DNA from: Tamarix chinensis | Taxonomy: Eukaryota > Streptophyta > Magnoliopsida > Caryophyllales > Tamaricaceae | Reading direction: 5' to 3' | DNA length: 64,000 bases | Assembly: GCA_030549775.1 (NCBI GenBank) | Contig: CM060178.1 | Location: forward strand, 68,810,896 to 68,874,895 | Part shown: one piece after another, positions 22,958 to 35,140 of the stretch | How the letters are laid out: each line of letters begins with the position of its first letter | Numbering within the stretch: the first letter of the stretch is position 1 | Made by a program: the position numbers and the translations under genes | Notes under the pieces: model-generated | What the model was told of the DNA's origin: nothing | The model's database searches: none | What the model saw: only the letters and a program-made list of their open reading frames with translations

Positions 22958-22958
22958 G
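22885..22958. repeat. (TTA)n microsatellite
   Basis: About 24 TTA triplets. Poly-Leu and poly-Ile frames over it are artefacts. Confidence 0.95.
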
Positions 22959-24264
22959 ACATTTGCATTATCTTTGATACAAAAATAAATAAATGAAAAA
23001 ATAAAAAAGGATTGTGCATCTTATAGTTAGTCTTCAGATTTCCTTGGTTAGAACATGAAGTGTAAAGGAAATGTAATATAGAGGTAAGGAATATAATGAT
23101 CTCATCATCTTGTATTGCCAAAGTAGTTAATTTGCACACAAGCTGACAAGATGCTTAGCATAGTAATTCTAATTTATATATCATGAATTGATTCGAGTCC
23201 ATTTAAAGGTAATTCAAGCCTAATTTAAGTTGGCATCAAAATTTTGTAATATGAGATTGGCTTGACTTACAATTCATAGAGTTGAGGTAGAAAAAATCAT
23301 AAATTAAAATTTTAGCGATTCCTTAAAAATAGATTAAGGGTTGGAATTGTGAAAGTCTAAGAAACAATTACAGTTTTCAATTTTTCTTCAAAAATTGATG
23401 AGGTTCAAAAAGAGACTTTCTCATCAAACACTTTAGCACTCACTAATGTGAGTGATTTCCAATTAACCTTTGTTTAATCACGAAAGAAGAATTTCTACCA
23501 AGGAATTATAGATGGTGAATAATTAGCATAAAGATTTGTTGCTTTAGAATTTTAAGGGATATTAGATGTAAAAATATTCTATCAATAGGATTTATAGGTG
23601 TAATTAAAAAGTTTTCCTTTTGGTCCCATAAAACAAAACATATAAAATACAAGACCAATCAAATTTCCTTAAAAAAAAGTTCATGGATTTGATCATCAAA
23701 TGACAATGAAACATGCTAATTCCTCAATGGCTATTCACTTTCTCTCCTCATTGCAGTTTTTTTTTCAAGTTTATCATAATTAGTGGTTGATATAAAAATA
23801 CCAAGTCTCCTCTAAAATTGAAGGCTATGTATAATAGCACCACTCATATGCCTTCAAAGCAGGCCCTTCTTAGGTGAGAAGTTACATGCATTAGTTTGAG
23901 ATTTGATAAAAAAAAAAAGAATAAAAAAAGAACCTTTAGCTTGATGAGTTCTAATTATACTAATCATAAATCAATTAGGCATATGAACAAGCAACAAAAG
24001 CTTAATAATAGGTGTGCAAGGTAGGTAGAGTTCATTAAGACATTTCCCTATGTCATAAGGTGTAATCATGGCCAACAAAACATCATAGTTGATTCTCTTC
24101 ATGAAGATATGTATTGAATTCAGCTTTTAATGCTAAATTACTTTAGTTTGAACAAATCAAAGAGTTGTGTGCTATCGACAATGACGTTAAAAGGGAATAT
24201 GCCTTATGTTAGAAAATTGCAAATGGTGGGATTTTTATTGGGCATTTGAAGTTACTAAAACATT
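22959..24264. other. Unassigned sequence upstream of the Gypsy element
   Basis: AT-rich with no readable coding relic. A full 5' LTR of the Gypsy element would be expected here, but only its last ~60 bp can be recognised. Confidence 0.4.
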
Positions 24265-24324
24265 AGCTACACTATAGGAGTGCTTAAAGCAAAATTTTTT
24301 AGAAATAAAATTTGGGGTGTTACA
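24265..24324 (+). repeat. Residual 3' end of the 5' LTR
   Basis: Ends TTTTAGAAATAAAATTTGG then GGTGTTACA. It parallels the end of the 3' LTR (TTTTTAGTAGTAAAATTTAG then GGTGTTATA). Similarity fades leftward after about 50 bp. Confidence 0.6.
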
Positions 24325-24327
24325 AGT

Positions 24328-24339
24328 TGTTATTAAAGC
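24328..24339 (+). other. Primer-binding site (tRNA-Met type)
   Basis: TGTTATTAAAGC matches 9 of 12 bases of the initiator-tRNA-Met site TGGTATCAGAGC. It lies three bases (AGT) after the LTR end, the same spacing as beside LTR copy C. Confidence 0.6.
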
Positions 24340-24720
24340 TTTGGTTTTGATTACTATGTTTTGTTTTTCATAATTTAGTTTTCAAATGATCTCTTATTTG
24401 ATTTCATTAGTGTATTTCATATTAGAAATTTGAAGTTATCCTCTAGATGGATATATTAGGGAAGTAAAAGGTAATGATAGATTGTTCACAAGGGTGAGTC
24501 ATGTTGCTAGAACCTCAGGGTGTTAAGGCCTCCTACCGGAGATGCAAACCTAGGCTTACAATGATGGCTATATCTATCCATACATTATATTTGTTGGTGC
24601 AAATAGGTTACCCTGTATATGTGTAGAGTTCAAAATCTAAATAAGGACGTGTTAGCTTTGGGGGATATTTCAGTTGCTTGAAAAATTTCTAACATGTTTC
24701 TAGATGGGTTCCCAAGTATA

Positions 24721-24989
24721 GTACCGGCACATAAAATAGACTTTACTATTGAGTTGGTACCGGGGGCTAACCTTGTTTCAAAGGCGCCTCACCGGATGGC
24801 ACCAATAGAATTGTGAGAGCTAAAGGCTTAGTTAGAAAACTTATTGGCTCATAGATACATTCTCCCTAGTGTGTCTCCATAGGGAGCACTAGTTTTTCCT
24901 CATAAAGAAAAAGGATGGGAGCCTTTTTTTGTGCATAGATTATCGGGGTTTGAACCAATTAACAATGAAGAATGTTATGCTATTTCCTC
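24721..24989 (+). pseudogene. Ty3/Gypsy reverse transcriptase, N-terminal part
   Basis: The frame gives KIDFTIELVPGA, SKAPHRMAPIEL and then, after a stop, LENLLAHRYILPSVSP and a CIDYRGLNQLT-like word. These are the opening segments of the chromovirus reverse transcriptase. The segment ends at about 24989, where a foreign insertion begins. Confidence 0.7.
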
Positions 24990-26541
24990 AAGCACACGGA
25001 TTTGTTATAGCATTTCAAGGTTGTATCCCATAAGGACTTCATAATTGAGTACACTTCTTTAATATTTTACTATCTAAATCTATATAAATCAGAGATATAC
25101 AAGCAGATAACAAGGATAATTACGAAAAGCTTTCTAATCGTAAATGTTAAACAATAGGAGTGAAACCTAGGATCGAACTTCGGTCTCCAAATTAGTAATT
25201 AATGATGAAACAACGAATATGTCGTAGTTTAATTCGTTGATTGTGAATGATTAGTATAGTTATATCCATTAGCCTCCTTCAAGGTCTAAGAATGTATTTA
25301 ATCTAAATTTTATGACTATTTTTTTGACTCATAAATTAAAATAAATCCATTAAATGTCACTAATTCTATAGTCTCTAAGAATTAAACATCTACTTTCGTG
25401 ATTTCTTAAATTTCCATACACAAGCGACTTTCCGATAATAATCTCATCCTTTTAGTTGCATATTATATATAAAGAGGCCAGATTTCGTCAAATATACTTT
25501 GCAACAATTAAACCTAGCACATGCACCAATATAGATGAATCAAACATACAACATAATCCTTCAGTTCATCATATTGATCACTATAATGGACCTAGTTCAA
25601 TCCTAGCAAAGAATATTACTCACTCATATCTTTAAACAAATTCTAAAAAAATAAATAGCATGATAAACATAACAACAATTAAAAGATACGAAGAAAAAGA
25701 ATTAGATCGAATTAACCGTAATCTGGAGGAGAACAAAGTTGATTCCAAGTCAATCATACAAGAATATGTACTTGAATCTCCGAATAAATAAAACTAATGG
25801 AAACAAATAAATTACATGAAGCTATAGCTCGGTAATGAGGAGTAAAAGTGCTCTAGAATCTCTTCTCTCATTTCCTAAGAAGTCCCCAAAGTGTGCCATA
25901 AATAATCCCCATCACACCAGTCATGTTGTGCATGTTGATCGTGGGAAAAACCGTTGTTGCACAGCAGTGCGACCTTTGCATAGCCTGGCCATGTAGCTTC
26001 TCAGCTCTCAAACTGATAGGATTTTGGATCTTGCATGGGTGTGTGAGACGCAAACTACCTGGCCATGCAAGATTTAGAGCCTCGACTTTTCAGCATAAAA
26101 TTCCTCACAGTCATGCGATCCATGCACTGTCTGGCCATGTGGTTCTCTTTTCTTTGAATATAATAGAGAGGTGTTGCACGGTTGTGCAGCTAGGTGTTCC
26201 GACCGTACATCTCTTTTTAATTTTTTCTTCAAGGTTTATTGGCACATCTCCATCTCTCTTGGCTTCAATACCCTTCCATAAACATGTTGGGTTGATTTAC
26301 TCTCCTTCAAAGCCTTCCATGCTACGTCATTTATTCTAAAAACATGTAATTCTTTCTCGGATTATGCGTTCTTATGGAAATTCCTACAACACAAAACTCA
26401 AGAAATCAGTAGTGCAAATAATATACTAGAACCATAGTAAAATATGTGAAAGAGATTAAATGAAGTCCCAAAGTGAAGACAAAGAGAGGAAAAATCATAG
26501 AAAATACTCACTTTATCAAAGAACCACTATCTACTTTTGAA
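24990..26541. mobile_element. Unidentified 1.55 kb insertion inside the reverse transcriptase
   Basis: The reverse transcriptase reads to '...KNVMLFP' and resumes at 26542 with 'IHDLFDQL', so the DNA between is foreign. It starts near AGCACACGGATTTG and ends near CTACTTTTGA. It holds a CTAGGATCGAACTTCGGTC segment (25160) and repeated TGGCCATG and TGCACAG words (25960-26180). The frame at 25923-26339 has no known domain. I see no clear LTR, terminal inverted repeat or target duplication. It resembles dispersed non-coding repeats that I cannot name. Confidence 0.6.
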
Positions 26542-27048
26542 AATCCATGACTTGTTTGATCAACTTCATGGTGCTTTGATCTTCTTAAAGATCGACTTGA
26601 TGTTGAAATATTATCAATTTCACATCGTCGAGAGAGACATCATGAAGAAGGCCTTTAGGACACTATACAAACACGACAAGCTCACAATGATGCCTTTTGG
26701 CCTCACCAATGCACTTTCCATCTTTATGGATTTGATGATAAGGATTTTTAGCTCTTCCTCAATCAGTTTTTGGTGGTTTTTATAGATGATAATTTGGTAT
26801 ACTCTTTGAATAGAGAGGAGCATGTGTGTCTCTTTCATTGATATTATCCTTCTTTAGAGAGAATAAGGTGTATGTCAAAATCTCGAAGTGTGAGTTTTGG
26901 CTTTGGTCGGTTACATTTTTGGGTCAAGTGTTACCTGTAGGAGGAGTTATCGTTGATCCGTCAAAGATTTTAGTAGTGATTGAGTGGAAGACACCTACCA
27001 GTGTCCCCAAGATATGTAATTTCCTAGGTTTGGTCGAGTAATAGAGAC
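26542..27048 (+). pseudogene. Ty3/Gypsy reverse transcriptase, C-terminal part
   Basis: Readable segments: [11 protein letters not shown], then a FLKIDL catalytic-Asp region, then KAFRT-Y-H and [14 protein letters not shown]. In a shifted frame a VFIDD word follows near 26775 (the YxDD active site, with Phe for Tyr). Then come YVKISKCEFWL-VTFLG and a V-DPSKI segment. Several frameshifts are needed to read through, so it is inactive. Confidence 0.75.
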
Positions 27049-27660
27049 TTTTTGTTGAGGACTTATCAAAGGTGGCTCATCTTTTGATGAACCTTTTAAA
27101 GAAGATGACCAAATTTTAGTAGGATGACACATGCAAGGGAGCATTTTAGGAGTTTTGATTGACTACAACACTAGTTTTGACTCTGCCATGGAGGTCATAC
27201 AGGTTTGAGTTCTATAGTAACATATTGAATCATGGCTTGGGTTTCGTATTAATGTAGTATGGTAAGGTAGAGGCCTACACTTCTTATAAATTGAAGTAGA
27301 ATAAGAAAATCTATCTGACAAGTGATTTGGAGTTGGTAGCAATTTCCTTTATGCTAAAGATTTGGAGGCATTATCTATAAGGGACTCGATGCATATTCTT
27401 CATCAACTATAAGAGCCTCAAATATATATTCACTCAAAAGTAGTTGAATATGAGGTAGAGAGGATGGTTAGAGTTTGTGAAAGACTATGATATTAAGTTA
27501 ACCTACCACGAGCGTAAGCCCAACATTGTTATAGATTCCTTAAGTAGGAATACATCACACTCTTTTCATGCTTTTTTGGTGACTAATCAGTTGCTGGAGG
27601 AGCATGGTGAAATGGGGATAGAGGTGATCCAGCATGATGGTCTTGAGGTCTGAACGTGTG
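27049..27660 (+). pseudogene. Ty3/Gypsy RNase H, degenerate
   Basis: Segments recall the family: LNHGLGFVLM, KVEAYTSYKLK, YLTSDLELVAI, IWRHYL, YKSLKYIFTQ, LNMR-RGWLEFVKDYD and finally a decayed V-ADALSR word (VIDSLSR). Multiple in-frame stops. Confidence 0.75.
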
Positions 27661-27829
27661 CCTTAATGATTGTGTGGATAATTTTTTATGAGATTCAAGT
27701 AGGATAACCTAGGGATGTTAAGATCAAGAGGAATCAATAGAAGATTAAAGATGGTTGAGCTAAGGGCTTTCAAATACATAAGAATAGTAGCATTTGATAC
27801 ATAAGTCGTTTGTGTATGGATTAGAGTTG

Positions 27830-28645
27830 TATTGCTCTAAAGTACGAGAGATTAGAGGATGATCACTATACTCCATATTCTATCCATCCAAGAGGGGATA
27901 AGTTTTACAAAGGCCTCAAGAGGATCTACTAGTTCCCTCACATAAATTAAGAGGCTATAGAGTTTTTATCAAGATGTCTGACTTACTAAAAGGTCATGAT
28001 CAAGCATCGAAGACCTGCAATATTAGTTCAACCCTTATATGTTATGGGCTGGAATTGGGATTCCATATTGATGGATTTTATGAGTGGGATACCAAGGGCT
28101 CACAATAGGTACAACACGATTTGGGTGATCGTTGATAGGTGAATAAATCAACAGTGTTCATACCAATGAAGTCAACTTGGAGTATGGATCAGCTAATTAA
28201 TGCTTATATGAGGTTTGTGTTAAGTAGGCATGGTACACCTACCAACATAGTATCCAAATAGGATTTGAGATTCCTTTCGAACTTCTAGGGGAAGTTGTAG
28301 GAGGGTATGGGCACAATATTGAGGATGAGTACCATATTCCACCCAATTATGGATGGGCAAACTGAGAAGACTATTTAGACTCTTGAGGATATGCTACAAG
28401 CTTTTCTTTTGGAATTCCAAGGCTGTTAACAGGAGCATCTACTTACAAAATTTATCACTCTAGCATAGAGATGTCACCCTTTGAGGCACTATATGGATGT
28501 TAGTGTTGAAAACCCTTTTGTTAGAGAAACATTAGTGAGACTATGGTACTTGGACTAGAGATGATTGAAGAGATAACTCAACAGGTTTGGTTGATATGGG
28601 ACATTATGAGAGTGGCTTAGAGTCACCAAAATTGTTACATGGATC
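27830..28645 (+). pseudogene. Ty3/Gypsy integrase core, degenerate
   Basis: A zinc-binding-like HHCC part (YSIHPRGDKFY, FLSRCLTY, with one Cys lost) is followed by core words WDSILMDFMSGIPR, IWVIVDR and, after frameshifts, MVHLPT, LWMGKL and LEDMLQAF-like segments. The position of the second catalytic Asp reads VSK followed by a stop, so the active site is destroyed. Confidence 0.7.
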
Positions 28646-29065
28646 AGAGGCACTATAGTGATGGATTTGAGTTGGGTGAAGGGTAAGCTGAGATTGAGGT
28701 ACATCAATCCTTACAAGATTCTTAATAGGGTTCGTAAGGTTGCATACCTTCTAGCGCTTTCACTAGAGTTATCTCAAGTTCACATTGTCTTTCACATTTC
28801 TCTGCTAAGAAAGTATGTTGTAGATCAATCCCATGTTATTAGACCCGATGAGGTTGAGATCGGTGACTCTTTGTCCTACAAGGAGAGACTTTTTTGAATT
28901 CTTGACACCAATATTTGACAAACCCAGATGATATTATTTGTGCTTGTGGATATTCTTTGGAGCTATTATAGAGTAGAGGAGGTGACTTGGGAGACTAAGA
29001 AAGATGTGCGTGAGTTGCATCCTAGGATCTTCAGCATAGGTGCATTAGTTTTTGGGGTTCTCTCT
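28646..29065 (+). pseudogene. Integrase C-terminus and chromodomain-like end
   Basis: Segments YINPYKILNRVRKVAYLLAL, LSQVHIVFHISLLRKYV and DQSHVIRPDEVEI match the integrase C-terminal region of chromoviruses. A shifted frame then gives VDILWSYYRVEEVTWET followed by DVRELHPRIF, the usual chromodomain-like end of Tekay/Del elements. The 80-residue open frame at 28658-28897 is the longest clean piece. Confidence 0.75.
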
Positions 29066-29194
29066 CTCTTAAGGGAGTAGTCCCCCGTGGTATAGTAGCA
29101 ATCTAGGTAGAGTTAACCACCAAGATCACCCTCCTTTCATCCATTTTTGCTTCTTCCCAAACTTTAACTTTTGACTATGAGGACGAAGTATCAT

Positions 29195-29209
29195 TTAAGG
29201 GGGTAGTGA
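29195..29209 (+). other. Polypurine tract
   Basis: TTAAGGGGGTAGTGA lies immediately before the 3' LTR start TGTAATACCCC, as required for plus-strand DNA priming. Confidence 0.7.
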
Positions 29210-29666
29210 TGTAATACCCCAAAATTGAGCAAAACCTAATCCTGAGTGAATAACTTTGTAACCTTATCCTAATCTCAAGAAAATAATATTCCACCTTACC
29301 CTAACTCTCTAACCCTAATATTTTGGCATAATCCTAATTGATCAATAATTAAAATATACTAATATCCTAACCTAAATTATATTAATCTTATCCTAATCTA
29401 TTAAAAAATAAATCTATTATCTTCTCTTTTCTTTTCCCTCTTTCCCTCTTTTCCTTTTTCTCTTCTTTCTCCTTTTTCTTCCTTCGCCCAACACCTCCTT
29501 CCTTTTCCCCCTTCTTCCTGCATGAAATATTATCCTTAGACAATGTCTACTATACCCCCATCACCCCATCACCTACCAACCACTCCTAGCTCCTACAATC
29601 GTGGGATTAGGGTTGAAAAAATCTCAACAGATCGCATCTCGTCTCCCAATGTCTACGTGCATATGT

Positions 29667-29690
29667 ATGTGTGTGTGTGTGTGTGTGTGT
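29667..29690. repeat. (TG)n microsatellite
   Basis: Twelve TG units inside the 3' LTR. Confidence 0.9.
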
Positions 29691-31359
29691 ATACCTAGGA
29701 ATAAATGCTCCCAACCATTTATTTTCTCCCCTTTTTTTCTATAGAAACTCCACCACCAAACAACCCTCTTATAATCCTCACCATCGCCAAAACAACCCCC
29801 AAAAACCTCCATCAACAACCCTCACCTCCATTAGCCATTTTTGTCATTCCTACCCCCTAACCAATGCCCATGTCACCTGGTGCACTACCCCACCTTTTAG
29901 CCAAACCCACCGCAACTCCCTCCTTCCTTTTATTTACTTGGTTGTAATAACAACAATGAACCCCTACCATTTGGACACACAACTTTGCTTTGGCTAAACC
30001 AATCGATGCACACCACTTTACTTTGGTCATTCCCACTAGTGCACACCACCCTCCTTTGTCCACTTCCACCATTACTTCCATCCACTATTAGGCTCCTTTA
30101 GATGTTGCTCACTTCCTAGCAATGATAGCTTGTGCCATTCCTTCATCGTCCCTCTTAGTATATCCCACCGTTCCTTCCCATTAGGTTGTGTAAGGTTTCC
30201 CAAATAATCACATTATTTGGTTTGGTTTTCCTTCATTATTTTACCTTTCCATTTCCTGAACATTTCCTTAATTATATGGTTTGATCCTAATAGTATTCTA
30301 TTATGATTTCTTAGGTGATTTCTTGAGGATTCAGAAGAGGCGGGATATGCTTTGCGTGCATAGATACTAGAGTCATTTTCAAAGTGATATGCATATTTTT
30401 ATGTTATACCATGATATTTTTATCATGTGATTAAATGTATGATTTCTAATGACATGATATGATGTTGATATTATATGATAGAAAATAAGTAATTAAAGAT
30501 TATGTGATATCGTTATTCTATGTAAAAAACCCTAACTATGATATATGGTTGTAAAATAGGTTTATGAAGGCATGATGAGTGTGAAATGAGTATAATAAGG
30601 CATATGGAGATAAATGGTGGATTTAGAAATAATGTTACCAATATATGTAAGGTTTTCATGAAATAAGGGTATTATTACTGGTAAGGGCATTTTGATTAAC
30701 ATGGGTTTAATATGAGAATCATAGTATTTTAAAGTGTCATATCATCTAAAGTATGATAAAGAATTTATAATAAGCATTTATAGTAGTTGTGAATGACCTT
30801 AGTTTAATGAAGTATAAAAATGGTTTGATTTGGAAATAGTAATCATAAAATGAGAAGGCTATTATCACATGGGTGAAATTGTAGAGTTAGACCATAATTT
30901 ATATATGTCATTAATATTTATTTTTTTGGGAGTTATTATTGAATATGGTGATTGTTTGAGCCACATAGGAAAAGTTATGATGGATATGTGAAACATAGGT
31001 ATATAAGGTCTAAGAATAGTAACTTTTGATATAGGGTTATTATCTCATGTGCAAGACCTTAAACTTAGGACTTGAAATTTGATTATACTGATAAGAATAA
31101 TATTTGAAGAAAAGTTACTAATTTTGTGGTTAAAAGAGTTTAAAAAGAATAGTTATGATAAAAGTATGAAATTAGGATTTTTGGGGGAATAGAAGGGTCT
31201 TAACCCTAGAGAATAACCTTATGATCCTTGTTATGTGTTTTACCTACTTTAAATATGTTTTTTACTTTTCAAATCAATCATAAATAAGAAATTAGTTTGT
31301 TAAAGTGAAATATCACATGAGTTGAGTCAAGGTATTTTATAGGTTCATTCCACAAGATG

Positions 31360-31860
31360 ATAATAGTAGCATAGTAGCTGTTTCTAACTATTCCATCAGT
31401 TTAAGAATAGTGGCTCACAAGTGTGTTAACCTGAGAGGTGTTTTATGGGTTGATTTTATTGGATGATAATAGTGGTTTAGGAACATTTTACCTTGAGTGG
31501 TGCATTGGTACGTTCCACCAAATTAAGAATAGTGGGGCTCTAAACTAAATGCAAATGATAATATGACTTGTGATAAGTAACCTAATGGATAAGATATAAA
31601 TTAATTAAAGTGGAAGAGTACATGATTCAAGATTGAAGTATTGGGTTCGTTCCAGCAGATAATAATAGTAGCCTGGGTTTGTTACCCCTAAGATGTGCTC
31701 TAAACTGTTCCACCAATTTAAGAATTCTGGCTTTGGAGAGTTTTTCCTTGAGAGATGTTAGGTCCATTCAACCAGATGATAATAAAATCTCATGTGTGTT
31801 GTCCATAAGGGGTGATTTAGATTGTTACACTAATTTAAGAATAGTGGGATCCCTAAACTC
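31360..31860. repeat. GATAATAGTGG / TTCCACC repeat block
   Basis: At least five units of about 60-100 bp, each with a GGTTCATTCCA-like word followed by AAGAATAGTGG or GATAATAGT. It is the opposite-strand counterpart of the GGTGGATCGG / CACTATTAT blocks in copies A-E. Confidence 0.65.
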
Positions 31861-32485
31861 AACACAAATAAAAGAATAAAAATAATTATATATAATAAAA
31901 TGGTATCGATCGGTACTTACATTGTGATATTTTATATTTTCCATGTGTACTTATTATCTATTATGAATTTATATTTGTAATTGTATCCATGACTCAATAC
32001 TATTGTCACATTTTTCAATACGTAGTGTACTAACTATCCTTTTTATAGGTGCTGCTCATTCCTATGAGTAGATGACCCTGATGTTTTTATGCAAATCATT
32101 GAGGACTAGCTGGATGATTTTTCTGCCTATAATGTATTCTATGGGGTGGAGTGATAATTTTGTTCTAGGGGTTGGATAGAGGTTCATGTTATCTAGACGA
32201 TGGTTTACCCAGATACCTTTTTGGACTCATAGATCTATGGTATCCCCTTTGTCTATATTTTTATTGTACTTAGAGTATACCTCTAAACTTGAATTTGTAT
32301 TTATAAAACTTCTCTTATTTTGTATTTATCATGGTTCACATTTTAATGGTTTTAGCCATATGATTGATTTGAGAATATTATGGTAAGCGAAACGTACATC
32401 GATTATGGCAGTAACAACTATTATTTTGATTATAAGCTTCCTTTGTAAAATGAATTTTTTTAGTAGTAAAATTTAGGGTGTTATA

Positions 32486-33109
32486 GTTAGTACATTTTAT
32501 ATGAAAAGCATGAGTTGGTATAAGTGTTAGAAAGTATGATTAGGGTGTGTATGAATTTGTGCTTTAGAAAGCATGTTGGGGGCATTTTGGTCATTTTAAT
32601 GCTAGTTGGATATTTTGGGGAAAAAGTATGCATTAAAAATGTTTATTTTAAGGTCTTTTAGCCTTAATTTGAGTTACATGCACGTGTGACTTAGTCTAAT
32701 TCATAAAAAAACCAAAATGGGTTAATAAAATATGCATGAAATGGAAAAGCTAGATAAGTCAGGTATGGTTTAGGTCTGGGTGTAATACCCATCTATAGAA
32801 ATCTTAAGTGCTATTTATGTGAAATTAATTATTGTAATTTTTGTAGCATATTATGTGTTGGAATGTATTATTATCATGTGTATTATTATGGAGAATTAAA
32901 TTATAAATTTATTAGATTAAAAGTGGTAGAATATTTAGATGTTTGACCTTAACCTTGTTGCTAAATTGTAACCTTTGTTTTAGCTCTTCACTATTTTATT
33001 TAAATCAAGGAAACCCTCCGAACCAACAAGTTGTATTTTCCTAGTTTGGTTAACCAAACTAGAAACCAAAAGTAGCCTAACTATATTGAATTGTGAACTT
33101 CAACCCCTT
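32486..33109. other. Unassigned junction between Gypsy 3' LTR and copy E
   Basis: The LTR end is followed by GTTAGTACATTTTATATG and further AT-rich DNA. It could be remains of a Gypsy untranslated leader (a GTTGGTATAAG word at about 32514 recalls a primer-binding region) but I cannot show it. Confidence 0.35.
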
Positions 33110-34369
33110 ATCCTGATGGATCGGTCTTTAGGGCAAAACGCTCCTAGCCACTATTTTGCTGGTGGATCGGTCTGGCCCAGACTCTCATGGTGTTCCACTA
33201 CAAGTACTTAATGTCTTTCATGTGTCTTATAAAACTTAGGGTTTGGTTTATTGAGCTCAGGATCCCCCACTATTATAGCCGGTGGATCGGTCACTTAAAG
33301 GGCAGAATGCACCTAACCACTATTATATGCCGGTGGATCGGTCTTCAGGTCAGCCCAGCACTTGGCTACTATTATGCCGATGGATTGATCTGGGCCTGTC
33401 TCAATAATCTTCCACTTTACATGATTAGTGTTTTACCGTATCTTATTCAACATATTTCACCCTATACATGCATGGTTAACTACATCTACACTTATCCTCC
33501 TAAGAGGGCCCGTCCCATATCTTGAGACTTCTGCACCTCCTAACTCGTCCTGACATCCTTCCCTTATTCCACTTACTCACGCCCGGATCCCGACTCCTAA
33601 GTGTGTGGGTCAAGCCCACCCACCGCCTTACCCTAGGGTTTTCTCCAAAAACCTTAATCTGGGCTTATATGGGCCATCCTTCTCTACCTTACACATCCCA
33701 AACTATTTCAACACCCCACACATTATGACCCTTAGATCCGATCCTCACTTTCTACCCCATTCATTCTCATTTATTTTTATTATTATTTTTTTCTTTTTCT
33801 ACCTTCTCAAATTAGGGTTTCCTCCCAAACCCTAGCTCGGTCTCCTATGTTCCCTTATACTAATTTTCACCCAAAGCCTCCAGTCACCCAAACAACTCTT
33901 CTATTACGTTTCTCACGTCCCAAAGCAACTTTCCATACATAATGTTTTCCCCCATGTGGAATTTAACCATCCTATGCAAACCCTAGATTCTCCCACTCTT
34001 TCAATTTATGTAAAGTCCCCTTTTATTCATCTACTCATGGCTTATGGATTATTTGGGCCATTCCTACCTATGTTAGCCAACTTACTTCCCCTTGGTTATC
34101 TTACTTCTCATTTTTCCTTTTTCATCCTTCCATCCCACATTACCACATTAAATATCCTAGCATGCATGTCCTAGAGGGTCACATCACATAACATCGTATG
34201 CACAACAAATATAATCATCATCCATATGCCATAAGGAAATTACATAAGCATATATTCACTCAAAGTTGCGCTATAAATGATTAATCATTAAGCATAAAGT
34301 ACCCAATATAGCCTAACACATGGCACATAATACACACATAGTTGTTCTTAGCCACATCCTTACTCGGTT

Positions 34370-35062
34370 TGGATTACTAAGTTATCTCCCACACTTATTA
34401 GGTCACTAATCAACCTTCATTATTGTTATATTTATCATAATTCCCATTTGGTTAGTTAGATTACCGAATTGTCCTTCTCCTTTGTTATAATTACTAAATT
34501 GCCCCTTCAGTTGCATAAATTACCAAATTACCCTTCTACATTATTATAATTACCAAATTACCCTTTAGTTGGTTAAATTACCAAATTGCCTACTCTATTT
34601 TCAAAATTACCAAGTTACTCCTTTCTAGTTTCCACTTCACCCTTTTATTTATAAATTTACCATTTTACCCTATACTCATAAAATTACCATTTTATCTTTT
34701 TTACTTACAAAATTACCATTTTGTCCTTTGCATACGAAATTAACATTTACCCTTTTCACTTACAAATTACCATGCTACCCTTTAATTACAAGACTACCAT
34801 TTTTCCCTTTAATTGTGAAATTACCATTTTTCCCCTTTATTATAAAATTACCATTTTACCCTTTAGTCACAAAATTTTCACTTAACCCTTTAATTACAAA
34901 ATTATCATTTTACCCTTTAATTACAAAATTACCATTTTACCCCTTCACCTCCAAAATTACCATTTTACCCTTTTCTCTTACAATTTACCATTTTGCCCTT
35001 CCCTCCAAAATTACCAATTTATCCTTTTTTACTTACAAATTACAATTTCCCCCATTATTACA
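34370..35062. repeat. ATTACC/ACCCTT minisatellite in LTR E
   Basis: About 27 units of roughly 25 bp with AAATTACCATTTTACCCTT as the common form. A Leu/Phe/Pro-rich frame through it (34728-35075) is an artefact. Confidence 0.85.
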
Positions 35063-35140
35063 CCACTTATATTAAATTATTATCACTAATTAACACCCCA
35101 TTCTTATTATCCAACTCTACAACTATTATATTTAATTTAA

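Larger units (their letters stand above)
24265..32485 (+). mobile_element. Degenerate Ty3/Gypsy chromovirus (Tekay/Del-like)
   Basis: Order on the plus strand: the last bases of a 5' LTR ending GGGGTGTTACA (24324), a tRNA-Met-type primer-binding site, reverse transcriptase, RNase H, integrase, integrase C-terminus, a chromodomain-like end, a polypurine tract and a complete 3' LTR (29210-32485). This is the Ty3/Gypsy gene order, and the chromodomain-like end points to a chromovirus. gag and protease are missing between 24340 and 24720. All domains contain stops or frameshifts, and a 1.55 kb foreign segment splits the reverse transcriptase. Most of the 5' LTR is gone, so the two LTRs cannot be used for dating. 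Confidence 0.75.
29210..32485 (+). repeat. 3' LTR of the Gypsy element (3.3 kb)
   Basis: It runs from TGTAATACCCCAAAATT to ATTTAGGGTGTTATA. Near its start is a pyrimidine-rich stretch (29410-29530), then (TG)n, and near its end AATAGTGG / TTCCACC repeated words (31360-31860). These are, on the plus strand, the same modules that copies A-E show on the minus strand. This links the giant LTRs to this chromovirus type. Confidence 0.7.

Noticed and set aside
22794..23139. Poly-Leu and poly-Ile frames at 22794-23139, and Ile/Asn frames at 20950-21156 and 35861-36220
   Set aside because: They are translations of TTA, ATG or AT-rich repeats.
25923..26339. 138-codon frame in the insertion within the Gypsy element
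   Set aside because: No known domain. It overlaps repeated TGGCCATG/TGCACAG words and has an open shadow on the other strand.
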